Shown: piece after piece, positions 16,533-24,516 of the stretch
Layout: every line of letters begins with the position of its first letter
How positions within the stretch are numbered: the first letter of the stretch is position 1
Assembly (NCBI GenBank): GCA_902472795.1
Contig: CABROZ010000010.1
Location: forward strand, 1-32,989
Length of the DNA stretch: 32,989 bases
From: an uncultured Bacteroides sp.
GTDB taxonomy: Bacteria > Bacteroidota > Bacteroidia > Bacteroidales > Bacteroidaceae
Direction of reading: 5' to 3'
Notes under the pieces: generated by a model
Database searches by the model: none
Told to the model about the DNA's origin: nothing
What the model saw: only the letters and a program-made list of their open reading frames with translations
Position numbers and translations under genes: made by a program

Positions 16533-17075
16533 TTATACTTCTTTGATCAGTTCCATGCCCCGTTTGATGGCTTCCTCGTTCATGGGGATGAGGTGATGAT
16601 GACGTTCGGGCAGGGTTTTCTTCAGACCTTTGATGACGTTTTCCAGTGTGACGATGGGCATGATTTTCAGCAAGCCACCGAGCACAATCATGTTAAACGC
16701 CTTAGCGTTGTTCATTTCGTTGGCTGCATCCATGGCATCGATGCGGTAAACGTGAATGTCCTTACGGGTGGGCGGGTTGATGATGCCGTATCCGTCGTAG
16801 ATCAGGACACCACCGGGCTTAACCTTGCTTTCGAACTTTTCGAGCGATGGCTGGTTCAGGATGATGGCGGCATCGTACTTGCTGAGGATGGGGGAGGAGA
16901 TCTTATCATCGCTTACGATGACGGTCACGTTGGCCGTACCTCCACGTTGCTCCGGTCCGTAGGCAGGCATCCATGTCACTTCCTTGTTTTCCATCAATCC
17001 CGAATATGCCAGGATTTTACCCATGGACAACACACCTTGTCCGCCGAAGCCTGATATGATGATTTCTGTTTTCAT
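16533..17075 (-). CDS. 2-oxoacid:ferredoxin oxidoreductase, gamma subunit
   Basis: The 180-aa subunit has the N-terminal GFGGQGVLSMGKILAYSG motif (about 9-26) of the gamma (KorC/VorC/IorB-like) family and the MPAYGPEQRGGTANVTV segment that contacts the alpha-beta core. It completes a four-subunit enzyme that oxidatively decarboxylates a 2-oxoacid to the acyl-CoA and reduces ferredoxin, a cytoplasmic step in anaerobes. Whether the substrate is 2-oxoglutarate, a branched-chain oxoacid or another cannot be told from this subunit. It is the last gene of the operon, 18 bp after the beta subunit, and a terminator follows. Confidence 0.9.
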   Translation of the reverse strand: MKTEIIISGFGGQGVLSMGKILAYSGLMENKEVTWMPAYGPEQRGGTANVTVIVSDDKISSPILSKYDAAIILNQPSLEKFESKVKPGGVLIYDGYGIINPPTRKDIHVYRIDAMDAANEMNNAKAFNMIVLGGLLKIMPIVTLENVIKGLKKTLPERHHHLIPMNEEAIKRGMELIKEV

Positions 17076-17093
17076 TGTCTTTCTTCTTTTGAA

Positions 17094-17855
17094 TTATTTA
17101 TCTTTCAAGTCTCCCAGCGGATAGAAGGGGAACATGTTCTCTTCCATCCATTTGTTGGCCTTTTCCGGCGACATCTTCCAACCCGAGTTGCAGGTCGAAA
17201 CAATTTCGACAAGGTTGCTGCCTTTTCCGGCCATGGAGTTTTCGAATGCCTTACGGATGGCTTTCTTGGCCTTGCGGATGGCGGGGACGGATTGTACGCT
17301 CTGGCGCGTTACGTAGGCCGTTCCTTCCAGCTGTGCGGCGATATCGGCCATCTTCAGCGGATAGCCGTGCAGGTGTACGTCGCGTCCGTAGGGGCAGGTG
17401 GCTGTCTTCATGCCGACAAGGGTGGTGGGAGCCATTTGTCCGCCGGTCATGCCGTAGATGGCATTGTTGATGAAGATGATGGTGATGTTTTCACCGCGGT
17501 TCAGTGCATGGATGGTTTCGGCGGTACCGATGCAAGCCAAGTCGCCGTCGCCCTGGTAGGTGAATACCAGTCGGCTGGGCCAGAGGCGCTTGATGGCAGT
17601 GGCCAATGCAGGCGCACGTCCGTGGGCAGCTTCCTGCCAGTCGATGTCCAAATAGTTGTAGATGAATACGGCACATCCTACCGGAGAGATTCCGATGGCC
17701 TTGTCCTCCATGCCCATCTCTTCGATTACTTCGGCTATCAGCTTGTGGACAACACCGTGGCTGCATCCCGGGCAGTAGTGCATGGGATTGTCGTTCATCA
17801 GAGTCGGTTTCTTGTAAACCAGATTCTCGGGCTTTATAATATCTTCTTTTGTCAT
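17094..17855 (-). CDS. 2-oxoacid:ferredoxin oxidoreductase, beta subunit (thiamine diphosphate-binding)
   Basis: The protein is 253 aa when started at MTKEDIIKP. An AAGGAG ribosome binding site lies 8 nt before this ATG but only 2 nt before the upstream in-frame GTG, which decides the start. It has the cysteine motif CPGCSHG (about 28-34) and the thiamine diphosphate/Mg motif from GDGDLACIG to INNAIYGMTGGQ (about 102-139). These are the features of KorB/VorA-type beta subunits, which hold the active-site cofactor. Neighbours supply the alpha, gamma and ferredoxin-like delta subunits. Confidence 0.92.
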   Translation of the reverse strand: MTKEDIIKPENLVYKKPTLMNDNPMHYCPGCSHGVVHKLIAEVIEEMGMEDKAIGISPVGCAVFIYNYLDIDWQEAAHGRAPALATAIKRLWPSRLVFTYQGDGDLACIGTAETIHALNRGENITIIFINNAIYGMTGGQMAPTTLVGMKTATCPYGRDVHLHGYPLKMADIAAQLEGTAYVTRQSVQSVPAIRKAKKAIRKAFENSMAGKGSNLVEIVSTCNSGWKMSPEKANKWMEENMFPFYPLGDLKDK

Positions 17856-17867
17856 AATCACTTCTCC

Positions 17868-18041
17868 TTATCTGTTGGTGAAACGTATGAAAAACTCTAC
17901 GACCTTGACGAAGATGGCTGCACTGCAGACATAGACGAACAGCATGAAGTTGTCTTTCGCCACGAAGTAGGTGATAACCGCAGCGACGGCGAGTATCAGG
18001 AAAAGAATGTTCAGTACGTTTCTTATTTTATCGGAATCCAT
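17868..18041 (-). CDS. 57-aa membrane protein inside the oxidoreductase operon
   Basis: This short gene encodes MDSDKIRNVLNILFLILAV and continues to a TAA at 17868-17870. It has two hydrophobic segments, about residues 9-27 and 32-50, and ends FFIRFTNR. The start overlaps the end of the alpha-subunit gene by 19 bp, and the stop lies 12 bp before the beta-subunit ATG, so it is translated as part of the operon. No family is recognised. Its place between the two core subunits of a soluble enzyme suggests a membrane anchor or an accessory factor, but that is inference. The frame, tight spacing and hydrophobic pattern make it a credible gene. Confidence 0.75.
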   Translation of the reverse strand: MDSDKIRNVLNILFLILAVAAVITYFVAKDNFMLFVYVCSAAIFVKVVEFFIRFTNR

Positions 18042-19141
18042 TCCTTATTATTGTTTATCCATTGATGATTTTTTTCTTTCAGGGCTTCAACAATCTCGTC
18101 CGGATCGGGGACAATGCCTCCCAGGCGTCCGAAGTGCTCTACTTTTACTTTGCCGTTTACGGCAAGGCGGACGTCTTCGATCATTTGTCCGGCATTCAGC
18201 TCTGTAACCAGTATTCCTTTCACTTTGTCGGCATAGGCTGCAATGGCTTTTGTCGGGAAAGGCCATAAGGTGATAGGACGCAGAATTCCGACTTTGATGC
18301 CTTCTTTGCGTGCCAGTTCCATACTCTTTTGTCCGATACGTGCCATCGAGCCGAAGGCGATGATGAGGTAATCGGCATCTTCACAGTTGATTTCCTCGAA
18401 GCGGACTTCATTCTTTTCTATTTCGCGGTATTTTGCCTGGAAACGGATGTTGTTCTTTTCCATTTCTTCGGGCTTCAGCTCGAGGGATGTGATGATGTTG
18501 GGCTTGCGGTCTTTTGTCTTTCCGGTAGTGGCCCATGGGCATTGGGCGATGACTTCTTCGTCGGTGCGGCGTGGCTTTTGCGGGGGAAGTACCACTTTTT
18601 CCATCATCTGTCCGATTACTCCGTCGGCCAGGATGATGGCGGGATTACGATACTTGAAGGCAAGTTCGAATGCCAGTCCTACAAAGTCGGCCATTTCCTG
18701 TACCGAAGCCGGTGCGAGGGCTATCAGGCGATAGTCGCCGTGTCCGCCGCCTTTGACTGTCTGGAAGTAATCGGCCTGGCTGGGTTGGATGGTTCCCAAT
18801 CCGGGACCGCCACGCATCACGTTGACGATGAGGCAGGGCAATTCTGCTCCGGCCAGGTAGGAGATGCCTTCCTGTTTCAGGCTGACGCCCGGACTTGACG
18901 AGGAGGTCATTACCATTTTACCGCTACCTGCACCTCCATATACCATGTTGATGGCGGCTACTTCGCTCTCTGCCTGTAGTACTACCATGCCGGTAGTCTC
19001 CCAGGGCTTCAGTTCTGCGAGAGTTTCCAAAACCTCCGATTGCGGAGTGATGGGATAGCCGAAGTAACCATCGACTCCGCAACGTATAGCTGCATGGGCG
19101 ATGGCTTCGTTTCCTTTCATTAATACAACTTCTTCTGCCAT
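18023..19141 (-). CDS. vorB: 2-oxoacid:ferredoxin oxidoreductase, alpha subunit (VorB/KorA type)
   Basis: The protein is 372 aa when started at MAEEVVLMKGN (ATG 19139-19141); the TTG two codons upstream is less likely. It carries the pyrophosphate-binding GNEAIAHAAIRCGVDGYFGYPITPQSE block (about 10-36), the domain-II segment NVMRGGPGLGTIQPSQADYF (about 106-125), and a C-terminal transketolase-like domain with LIIAFGSMARIG. Bacteroidales homologues are often named 3-methyl-2-oxobutanoate dehydrogenase subunit VorB, so branched-chain oxoacids are possible substrates, but 2-oxoglutarate is not excluded. It follows the ferredoxin gene by 12 bp and overlaps the small membrane-protein gene. Confidence 0.9.
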   Translation of the reverse strand: MAEEVVLMKGNEAIAHAAIRCGVDGYFGYPITPQSEVLETLAELKPWETTGMVVLQAESEVAAINMVYGGAGSGKMVMTSSSSPGVSLKQEGISYLAGAELPCLIVNVMRGGPGLGTIQPSQADYFQTVKGGGHGDYRLIALAPASVQEMADFVGLAFELAFKYRNPAIILADGVIGQMMEKVVLPPQKPRRTDEEVIAQCPWATTGKTKDRKPNIITSLELKPEEMEKNNIRFQAKYREIEKNEVRFEEINCEDADYLIIAFGSMARIGQKSMELARKEGIKVGILRPITLWPFPTKAIAAYADKVKGILVTELNAGQMIEDVRLAVNGKVKVEHFGRLGGIVPDPDEIVEALKEKNHQWINNNKEWIPIK

Positions 19142-19153
19142 ATTCAATCTGAT

Positions 19154-19381
19154 TTATTCTACTTTTACTTTATAAACTGAGATACATCCGTCCGGACAAA
19201 CTGTGGCGCACGAAGCGCATCCGTTACACGTATCTTCCAATATCTGGTGGGCATAGTTATACCCTTTGATGTTCACCTCTTTGGTGAGGGCTATTACATG
19301 GAGTGGACAAGCCACGGCACACAGGTTGCAGCCTTTGCAACGCTCGGTGTCAACAACAATTGCTCCTTTGATTTTTGCCAT
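19154..19381 (-). CDS. Ferredoxin-like delta subunit, two [4Fe-4S] clusters
   Basis: The 75-aa protein has two CxxCxxCxxxCP motifs, CKGCNLCAVACP (about 16-27) and CNGCASCATVCP (about 53-64), each for one [4Fe-4S] cluster. It is the electron-transfer subunit of the oxidoreductase encoded directly downstream and would pass electrons from the thiamine centre to free ferredoxin. It starts 20 bp after the TPR gene on the same strand. Confidence 0.92.
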   Translation of the reverse strand: MAKIKGAIVVDTERCKGCNLCAVACPLHVIALTKEVNIKGYNYAHQILEDTCNGCASCATVCPDGCISVYKVKVE

Positions 19382-19401
19382 AATATACGTTCCTTTATAT
19401 G

Positions 19402-19677
19402 TTATTGATTATACATGTCTTTGTTATAGAAATTGAGAATGTCCATTACCATTCGGTGGGCTTCCTTTGCGGGGCTTTGAGGGTTGATGTCGATGGCGTA
19501 TTGGTAATTGTTGAGTGCCTGTTGCCAGTTGCCTTGTTTCCGGTAAGCGTTTCCGCGCAGGTAGTAGGCTTCGTCGAGTCGCGAAGAAGCATTCTGCAGG
19601 AATTCGTCAAGTTGCTGGATGGCTTGTTCTACATCTCCTTGGTTGATAAGCTCTTTTATGGTGATTAATGTTTCCAT
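19402..19677 (-). CDS. Small TPR protein heading the oxidoreductase operon
   Basis: The 91-aa protein is built of tetratricopeptide-like helices: LITIKELINQGDVEQAIQQL, then LDEAYYLRGNAYRKQGNWQQ with the canonical A/G/Y/A spacing, then ALNNYQYAIDINP. There is no signal peptide, so it is cytoplasmic. TPR proteins serve as scaffolds, and it may help assemble the enzyme complex encoded downstream, but the only support is operon position, 20 bp before the ferredoxin gene. A -7 promoter element lies 31 bp upstream. Confidence 0.8.
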   Translation of the reverse strand: METLITIKELINQGDVEQAIQQLDEFLQNASSRLDEAYYLRGNAYRKQGNWQQALNNYQYAIDINPQSPAKEAHRMVMDILNFYNKDMYNQ

Positions 19678-19707
19678 ATTTCTTCAGCATCTGTTTTTAT
19701 TCACCCA

Positions 19708-19715
19708 CAAAGATA
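19708..19715 (-). promoter_or_regulatory. Promoter element of the oxidoreductase operon
   Basis: The minus strand reads TATCTTTG, 31 bp before the TPR start codon. An ATTG about 18 bp upstream is a partial -33 match. Confidence 0.65.
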
Positions 19716-20201
19716 GTTTTTATTTGCTGACATCAATCATCTAATATGTGAAAAATAGTAATAGACTACGTCATAAACCTTGTTTTTCTATCAGAATGTC
19801 AGATTAGGAGTGATTTTTTAACGTATTGGAGGCATGGATGCTTTACAGGAGGTTTATGTCATTTTGTGCCGAATGACTTGTCTTTTAGACCATGCAAGTG
19901 TTGCTCGTGAGCCGCGCAAGTGTTGCTCCTGAGCCGTACAAGTGTTGCTCGCGAGCCGTGCAAGTGTTGCTCGCGAGCCGTGCAAGTGTTGTTTTCGGGC
20001 GGTTGGGAAAAGGTATGATGGTTGCGCTTTGGGAAGGGAAGACGAGGATGTGCCTGAAATGAAAAACAGGCACAGCATGATGCTGACTGTGGCTGCAGAG
20101 TGTGTTGTTGGGCAGCGTTGCGGGTCAGTATCCTGCTGTGCCTGAAGAGGTGTTCAGAGCGCTTAGGCCTTCAAGTATTGGGTACGAGAATGCGCTTATC
20201 T
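19716..20201. other. 486-bp gap with array 3 and no gene seen
   Basis: Apart from tandem array 3 at 19893-20000, this stretch shows no convincing reading frame, terminator or RNA gene. Open frames on either strand through the array are by-products of its repetition. The 200 bp between the array and rpiB has no hairpin with a T-tract, so rpiB transcripts have no obvious stop before the array. Confidence 0.6.
19893..20000. repeat. Tandem array 3: five units of 22 bp with a palindromic core
   Basis: CAAGTG starts at 19895, 19917, 19939, 19961 and 19983, exactly 22 bp apart. The units share CAAGTGTTGCTC followed by CGAGCCG, so each of the better copies contains the perfect 10-bp palindrome GCTCGCGAGC. 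The last copy decays after CAAGTGTTG. It lies downstream of rpiB and upstream of the oxidoreductase operon promoter. Confidence 0.9.
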
Positions 20202-20639
20202 TTATTTGCTTACGGGAATCTTTTCGATTCGGCGTTGGTGGCGTCCTCCTTCGAATGTCGTATTGAAGAATTCGGTCAGAATCTTGTCGGCCTCGTCAGT
20301 GGTGATGAAACGTCCGGGCATCACGAGTACGTTGGCATCGTTGTGTTGTCTTGCCAAATGAGAAATCTCGGGTATCCAGCACAAGGCTGCACGTATGCCT
20401 TGGTGTTTGTTCAGCGTCATGTTGATTCCGTTGCCGCTTCCACAGATGGCAATGCCCGGATAGCATTCGCCTGCTTCTATGGCGTTGGCCAGCGGATGGG
20501 CAAAGTCGGCATAGTCGCAACTTTCGGTCGAGTAGGTGCCAAAGTCTTTATATTCCCAACCCTTGGCTTCTAACCAGCTGCGTACATATTGTTTCAGTTC
20601 GTATCCGGCGTGGTCGGAACAAATTCCTATTGTTTTCAT
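20202..20639 (-). CDS. rpiB: Ribose-5-phosphate isomerase B
   Basis: The 145-aa enzyme interconverts ribose 5-phosphate and ribulose 5-phosphate. It has the phosphate-binding SDHAGYELK (8-16), the catalytic cysteine C66 in AICGSGNGINM, a RQHNDANVLVMPGR segment (H99, R110) and normal length for RpiB. It is the last gene of the arabinose/pentose-phosphate cluster, 115 bp after tkt. The gap holds a perfect hairpin without a T-tract. With tkt it links the xylulose 5-phosphate made from arabinose to ribose phosphates and glycolysis. Confidence 0.95.
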   Translation of the reverse strand: MKTIGICSDHAGYELKQYVRSWLEAKGWEYKDFGTYSTESCDYADFAHPLANAIEAGECYPGIAICGSGNGINMTLNKHQGIRAALCWIPEISHLARQHNDANVLVMPGRFITTDEADKILTEFFNTTFEGGRHQRRIEKIPVSK

Positions 20640-20683
20640 TTTACTTCGGTTTATGATTTAATATGCTATTGTAATGATTGACA

Positions 20684-20722
20684 GAACGCAGACAGGGCAG
20701 AATGGCTGCGCTGTCTGCGTTC
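20684..20722. other. Hairpin between tkt and rpiB
   Basis: GAACGCAGACAG (20684-20695) and CTGTCTGCGTTC (20711-20722) pair perfectly over 12 bp with a 15-base loop. No T-tract follows on the minus strand (TGTCAATC), so it is more likely an mRNA stabiliser or processing site than a terminator. Confidence 0.75.
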
Positions 20723-20754
20723 AACTATAAATCGGACCGTAGGTCTTCAACTGT

Positions 20755-22764
20755 TTAGAGCATGGCTTTTACCTGCTTGTAAACGTTTTCGGCCGTAAAG
20801 CCCAGTTTTTCGTCCAATACCTTGTAGGGAGCGGAGAAACCGAAGGATTCCAATCCCCAGATTTTACCGTGTGCTCCAACCAGACCCTGCAGATTGACGG
20901 GCAGACCTGCTGTCAGACCAAATACTTTGGCATCGGCAGGAATAATGCTTTCCTGATATCCGGGTGCCTGGCTGCGGAACAGGCCTTCTGACGGAGCTGA
21001 TACGATACGTACTTTTACTCCATCCTTGCGCAGTAATTCGGCTCCAGCTACCAGAGTCGATACTTCGGAACCGGAAGCAACCAGGATTACGTCGGGGTTG
21101 GCATCGGAACCGGCTACGATGTAGGCGCCTTTGGCTGCCTGTGAGTAGTCGTTGCCGGCAGGCAGGTTGGCGATGTTCTGACGGGAGAAGATCAATGCCG
21201 TAGGAGTGGTAGTGTTCTCCATGGCCAGTCTCCATGCAACGGTCGTCTCTTCGGCATCGGCCGGACGAAGTACCAGTGTAGAGTTGTGGCCTTTATGGTT
21301 TTTCAGTTTCTCCATCAGACGGATTTGTGCTTCTTGTTCAACGGGTTCGTGAGTCGGACCGTCTTCGCCTACGCGGAAGGCATCGTGTGTCCAGATGAAC
21401 TTCACGGGAACTTCCATGAGGGCAGCCATACGGACTGCAGGCTTCATGTAGTCGGAGAATACGAAGAAAGTACCGCATGCCGGAATTACACCACCGTGCA
21501 GTGCCATACCGATGCAGCAGCAAGCCATCGTCAGCTCGGCTACACCTGCCTGGAAGAAGGCACCGGTGAAGTCGCCCTTCTGGAAGGCATGAGTTTTCTT
21601 CAGGAAGCCGTCGGTCTTGTCCGAGTTGGAAAGGTCGGCCGAAGCAACGATCATGTTTTCTACCTGAGTAGCCAGTGCGCCCAGTACGGTTGCCGATGCA
21701 GCACGTGTGGCAGAACCGGGTTTTTGCTCAATGGCATCCCAGTTGACTTGAGGTGCTTTGCCCGAGAAGAATTGTTCCAATTTGGCTGCTTTTTCGGGGT
21801 TGGCTTGAGCCCAAGCTGCTTTTTCGGCATACTTTTGCTTCATGATTTCCTTCAGTTCGGCAGCGCGTTTTGCGTACAGTTCCTTGACTTCGGGGAAGAT
21901 TACGAATGGATTTGTCGGGTCACCGCCCAGATTCTTGATGGTATTGATGTAAGCATCTCCACCCAGCGGGGCACCGTGAGTAGCACAGTTGGCTTCGTAG
22001 CTGCTGCCGTCGGCTTTGCGTGCTCCCTTACCCATGATGGTATGGCCGATGATCAGCGTCGGACGTTCTTTTTCTGCTTTGGCTTCAGTAAGAGCCTTAC
22101 GGATTTCTTCCGGATTGTTACCGTCGATCTTGATGACTTTCCAACCCCAGGCCTCGTATTTCATGGCAGTATCTTCGATGGTTACGGCCTTGGTTTCGGT
22201 CGAGAGCTGAATATCGTTTGAGTCATAGAACATGATCAGGTTGTCCAGTCCCAGAGTGCCGGCGATACGTCCTGCGCCCTGTGAAATTTCTTCCTGTACG
22301 CCGCCATCCGAGATGTAAGCATAGATGGTTTGGTTCATCACTTCGCCGAAGCGTGCTTTCAGGAATTTGGCTGCGATAGCTGCGCCTACGGCAAAGGTAT
22401 GTCCCTGGCCGAGGGGGCCGGATGTGTTTTCGATTCCGCGCATCACGTCGCGTTCAGGATGTCCCGGAGTCGGGCTTCCCCATTGGCGGAATTCTTTTAA
22501 TTCATCCAATGTGAACTTACCTGTTAATGCAAGCTGAGAATAAAGCATCGGTGACATGTGACCCGGGTCGAGGAAGAAGCGGTCACGGCCTTCCCAAGTC
22601 GGATTCTCGGGATCGTACACCAGAAATTCAGAGAACAGTACATTGACAAAATCAGCGCCACCCATTGCGCCGCCCGGATGGCCGGAGTTTGCTTTTTCAA
22701 CCATGGAAGCAGCAAGGATTCGGATGTTGTTTGCTGCAAGGTTCATAAGTTTGTTGTCGTTCAT
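20755..22764 (-). CDS. tkt: Transketolase
   Basis: The 669-aa thiamine diphosphate enzyme moves two-carbon units between xylulose 5-phosphate and aldose phosphates. The N-terminal domain shows NSGHPGGAMGGADF (H29), the PLGQGHTFAVGAAIAAKFLK substrate/cofactor block and the diphosphate-binding SDGGVQEEISQGAGR. The middle domain has HDAFRVGEDGPTHEPVEQ, and the C-terminal domain has VASGSEVSTL. Length is normal. It follows the GH51 gene by 175 bp with its own good promoter, so it can be expressed apart from the upstream ara genes. The link to arabinose use is direct: the pathway product is the transketolase substrate xylulose 5-phosphate. Confidence 0.97.
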   Translation of the reverse strand: MNDNKLMNLAANNIRILAASMVEKANSGHPGGAMGGADFVNVLFSEFLVYDPENPTWEGRDRFFLDPGHMSPMLYSQLALTGKFTLDELKEFRQWGSPTPGHPERDVMRGIENTSGPLGQGHTFAVGAAIAAKFLKARFGEVMNQTIYAYISDGGVQEEISQGAGRIAGTLGLDNLIMFYDSNDIQLSTETKAVTIEDTAMKYEAWGWKVIKIDGNNPEEIRKALTEAKAEKERPTLIIGHTIMGKGARKADGSSYEANCATHGAPLGGDAYINTIKNLGGDPTNPFVIFPEVKELYAKRAAELKEIMKQKYAEKAAWAQANPEKAAKLEQFFSGKAPQVNWDAIEQKPGSATRAASATVLGALATQVENMIVASADLSNSDKTDGFLKKTHAFQKGDFTGAFFQAGVAELTMACCCIGMALHGGVIPACGTFFVFSDYMKPAVRMAALMEVPVKFIWTHDAFRVGEDGPTHEPVEQEAQIRLMEKLKNHKGHNSTLVLRPADAEETTVAWRLAMENTTTPTALIFSRQNIANLPAGNDYSQAAKGAYIVAGSDANPDVILVASGSEVSTLVAGAELLRKDGVKVRIVSAPSEGLFRSQAPGYQESIIPADAKVFGLTAGLPVNLQGLVGAHGKIWGLESFGFSAPYKVLDEKLGFTAENVYKQVKAML

Positions 22765-22834
22765 ATTGATAATAAATTAGTATTTGTAAAGTTGATACAC
22801 AGAGTAACTTATACTTGCTTTTTAAAGTCAGCGA

Positions 22835-22865
22835 CAAAGATAACTCTTTATGTGAAATTAGCAAC
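22835..22865 (-). promoter_or_regulatory. Internal promoter of tkt-rpiB
   Basis: The minus strand reads GTTG (22862-22865), 19 bp of spacer, then TATCTTTG (22835-22842). It is a 3 of 4 match at -33 and exact at -7, about 70 bp before the tkt ATG. Confidence 0.75.
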
Positions 22866-22939
22866 AAGGAAAGTTACTCTTTTTTTAGATATTTTTTATC
22901 TCCTTCTTGTTTTAAGTACAATAAGTCTTTCGAGCTGAT

Positions 22940-24484
22940 TTACTGTAACTCGACAGTAACTATTGATTTGGCCGGAAGCTTGATTTTCATCACTCCTTTA
23001 TTGATTTTTACCTCTTTGAAGGGCACTGGTTTTACTTGGTCGGGCTTCTCGAAAGAGTTGTAGTCGGTAACCTTTTTCGAGGTCAGTATTTCGCCCACTG
23101 CCTTTTGTGCTTTGACGCCCGGCAGGTTTACAATAACTTCCTGTGCGTTTTCTACATCAACATTGGAGATTGAAAGGTGGATTTTCCCGTCTTTGTCTTT
23201 CGAAGCTGTTGCGCTGATCATGGGCAGTTTGCGGTTGTCGCGTACGGTCATGGTATCGCAACTTAGTTCGAGAGGCAGATAGGTAGCATCCTGATGCACT
23301 TTGTACATCTTGAATACGTAATAGGTGGGAGTCAGCACCATATCTTTCCCTTTTGTCAGAATCATGGATTGGAGCACATTGACAACCTGTGCGATGTTTG
23401 CCATCTTCAGGCGGTCGGTATATTTGTGGAAGATATCCAGCGACAAGGAGGCGACAAAGGCGTCACGCAGCGTGTTCTGTTGGTAGAGGTGTCCTTTGAT
23501 GGTGCCGGGTTCTTCGTCCCACCAGGTTCCCCATTCATCGAGAATCAGCGCCACATTTTTCTTCGGATCGTATTCGTCCATGATGGCACAGTGCTTCTTG
23601 ATGACGTCTTCGATTTCGCGGCATTTTCCCATTGTCCAGTAATAGTCCTCCGTGTTGAACTTGGTGGCAGATCCTTTGCTTCCATCCCATCCGGTTACTG
23701 TGTAGTAATGCAGTGAAAGTCCGTTCATGCGTGCTCCTACGCGATCCATCAGGACTTTTGTCCAGTTGTAGTCGTAGTCGCTGGCTCCGCTGGCAATCTT
23801 ATACAGATTGTTGCCGTCGTAGTTGCGGCAATAAGTGGAGTAACGGCGATACAGGTCGGAGTAGTATTCGGGGCGCATGCTTCCGCCGCATCCCCAGCTT
23901 TCGTTGCCTACTCCGAGGAATTTCACTTTCCAGGCTTTGTCTCGCCCGTTTTTCCGGCGCAGGTTGGCCATGGGAGAATCGCCTTCAGAGGTCATGTATT
24001 CGACCCATTTGGCAAGTTCTTCTACAGTGCCGCTTCCTACGTTGCCGCTGATGTAGGGCTCGCAACCCAGCATTTCGCACAGGTTGAGGAACTCGTGCGT
24101 GCCGAAGCTGTTGTCTTCGATGGTACCTCCCCAGTTGTTATTGACCATCTTGGGGCGGTTCTCTTTCGGGCCGATTCCGTCCATCCAGTGGTATTCGTCG
24201 GCAAAACAGCCACCCGGCCATCTGAGCACGGGGACCTGCAATTCCTTGAGGGCGTTGAATACGTCCGTACGGTAGCCTTTGATGTTGGGGATGTCGGAGT
24301 CTTCGCCTACCCACAATCCGCCATAGATACATGTACCCAGGTGTTCGGCAAACTGGCCGTAGATTTCTTTAGGAATGATTTGTGTTCCTTGTTCGGCCTG
24401 TACGGTGATTGTTGCACTTTTTTGTGCAGAGAGTGACAACGAAGCTGTCAACAGGAAGCTGCTAATGATCAGGCTTTTTTTCAT
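22940..24484 (-). CDS. abfA: Secreted GH51 alpha-L-arabinofuranosidase
   Basis: The 514-aa retaining enzyme releases L-arabinofuranose from arabinan or arabinoxylan fragments. It has a signal peptide (about 1-20, ending SLSLSA), so it is exported, unlike many cytoplasmic GH51 enzymes. The (beta/alpha)8 domain contains PVLRWPGGCFADEYHW (85-100), the acid/base E195 in GVGNESWGCGG and the probable nucleophile E317 in LILDEWGTWW. A C-terminal beta-sandwich (about 400-514) is typical of GH51. It lies 32 bp after araB on the same strand, so arabinose release and metabolism are cotranscribed. Its substrates overlap those of the GH43 pair at 4.7-8.1 kb. Confidence 0.93.
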   Translation of the reverse strand: MKKSLIISSFLLTASLSLSAQKSATITVQAEQGTQIIPKEIYGQFAEHLGTCIYGGLWVGEDSDIPNIKGYRTDVFNALKELQVPVLRWPGGCFADEYHWMDGIGPKENRPKMVNNNWGGTIEDNSFGTHEFLNLCEMLGCEPYISGNVGSGTVEELAKWVEYMTSEGDSPMANLRRKNGRDKAWKVKFLGVGNESWGCGGSMRPEYYSDLYRRYSTYCRNYDGNNLYKIASGASDYDYNWTKVLMDRVGARMNGLSLHYYTVTGWDGSKGSATKFNTEDYYWTMGKCREIEDVIKKHCAIMDEYDPKKNVALILDEWGTWWDEEPGTIKGHLYQQNTLRDAFVASLSLDIFHKYTDRLKMANIAQVVNVLQSMILTKGKDMVLTPTYYVFKMYKVHQDATYLPLELSCDTMTVRDNRKLPMISATASKDKDGKIHLSISNVDVENAQEVIVNLPGVKAQKAVGEILTSKKVTDYNSFEKPDQVKPVPFKEVKINKGVMKIKLPAKSIVTVELQ

Positions 24485-24516
24485 AAGGTAGTCTTTTTGG
24501 GGGTGATTGTGGTTAT

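Noticed and set aside
19157..19175. TACTTTTACT as a further AraR-like site
   Set aside because: It lies inside the coding end of the ferredoxin gene (codons for VKVE) and lacks the ACA end.
8171..20000. CRISPR arrays at the three tandem arrays
   Set aside because: Repeat units are only 22-23 bp in total, with 2-9 variable bases instead of 30-bp spacers, and no cas gene is present.
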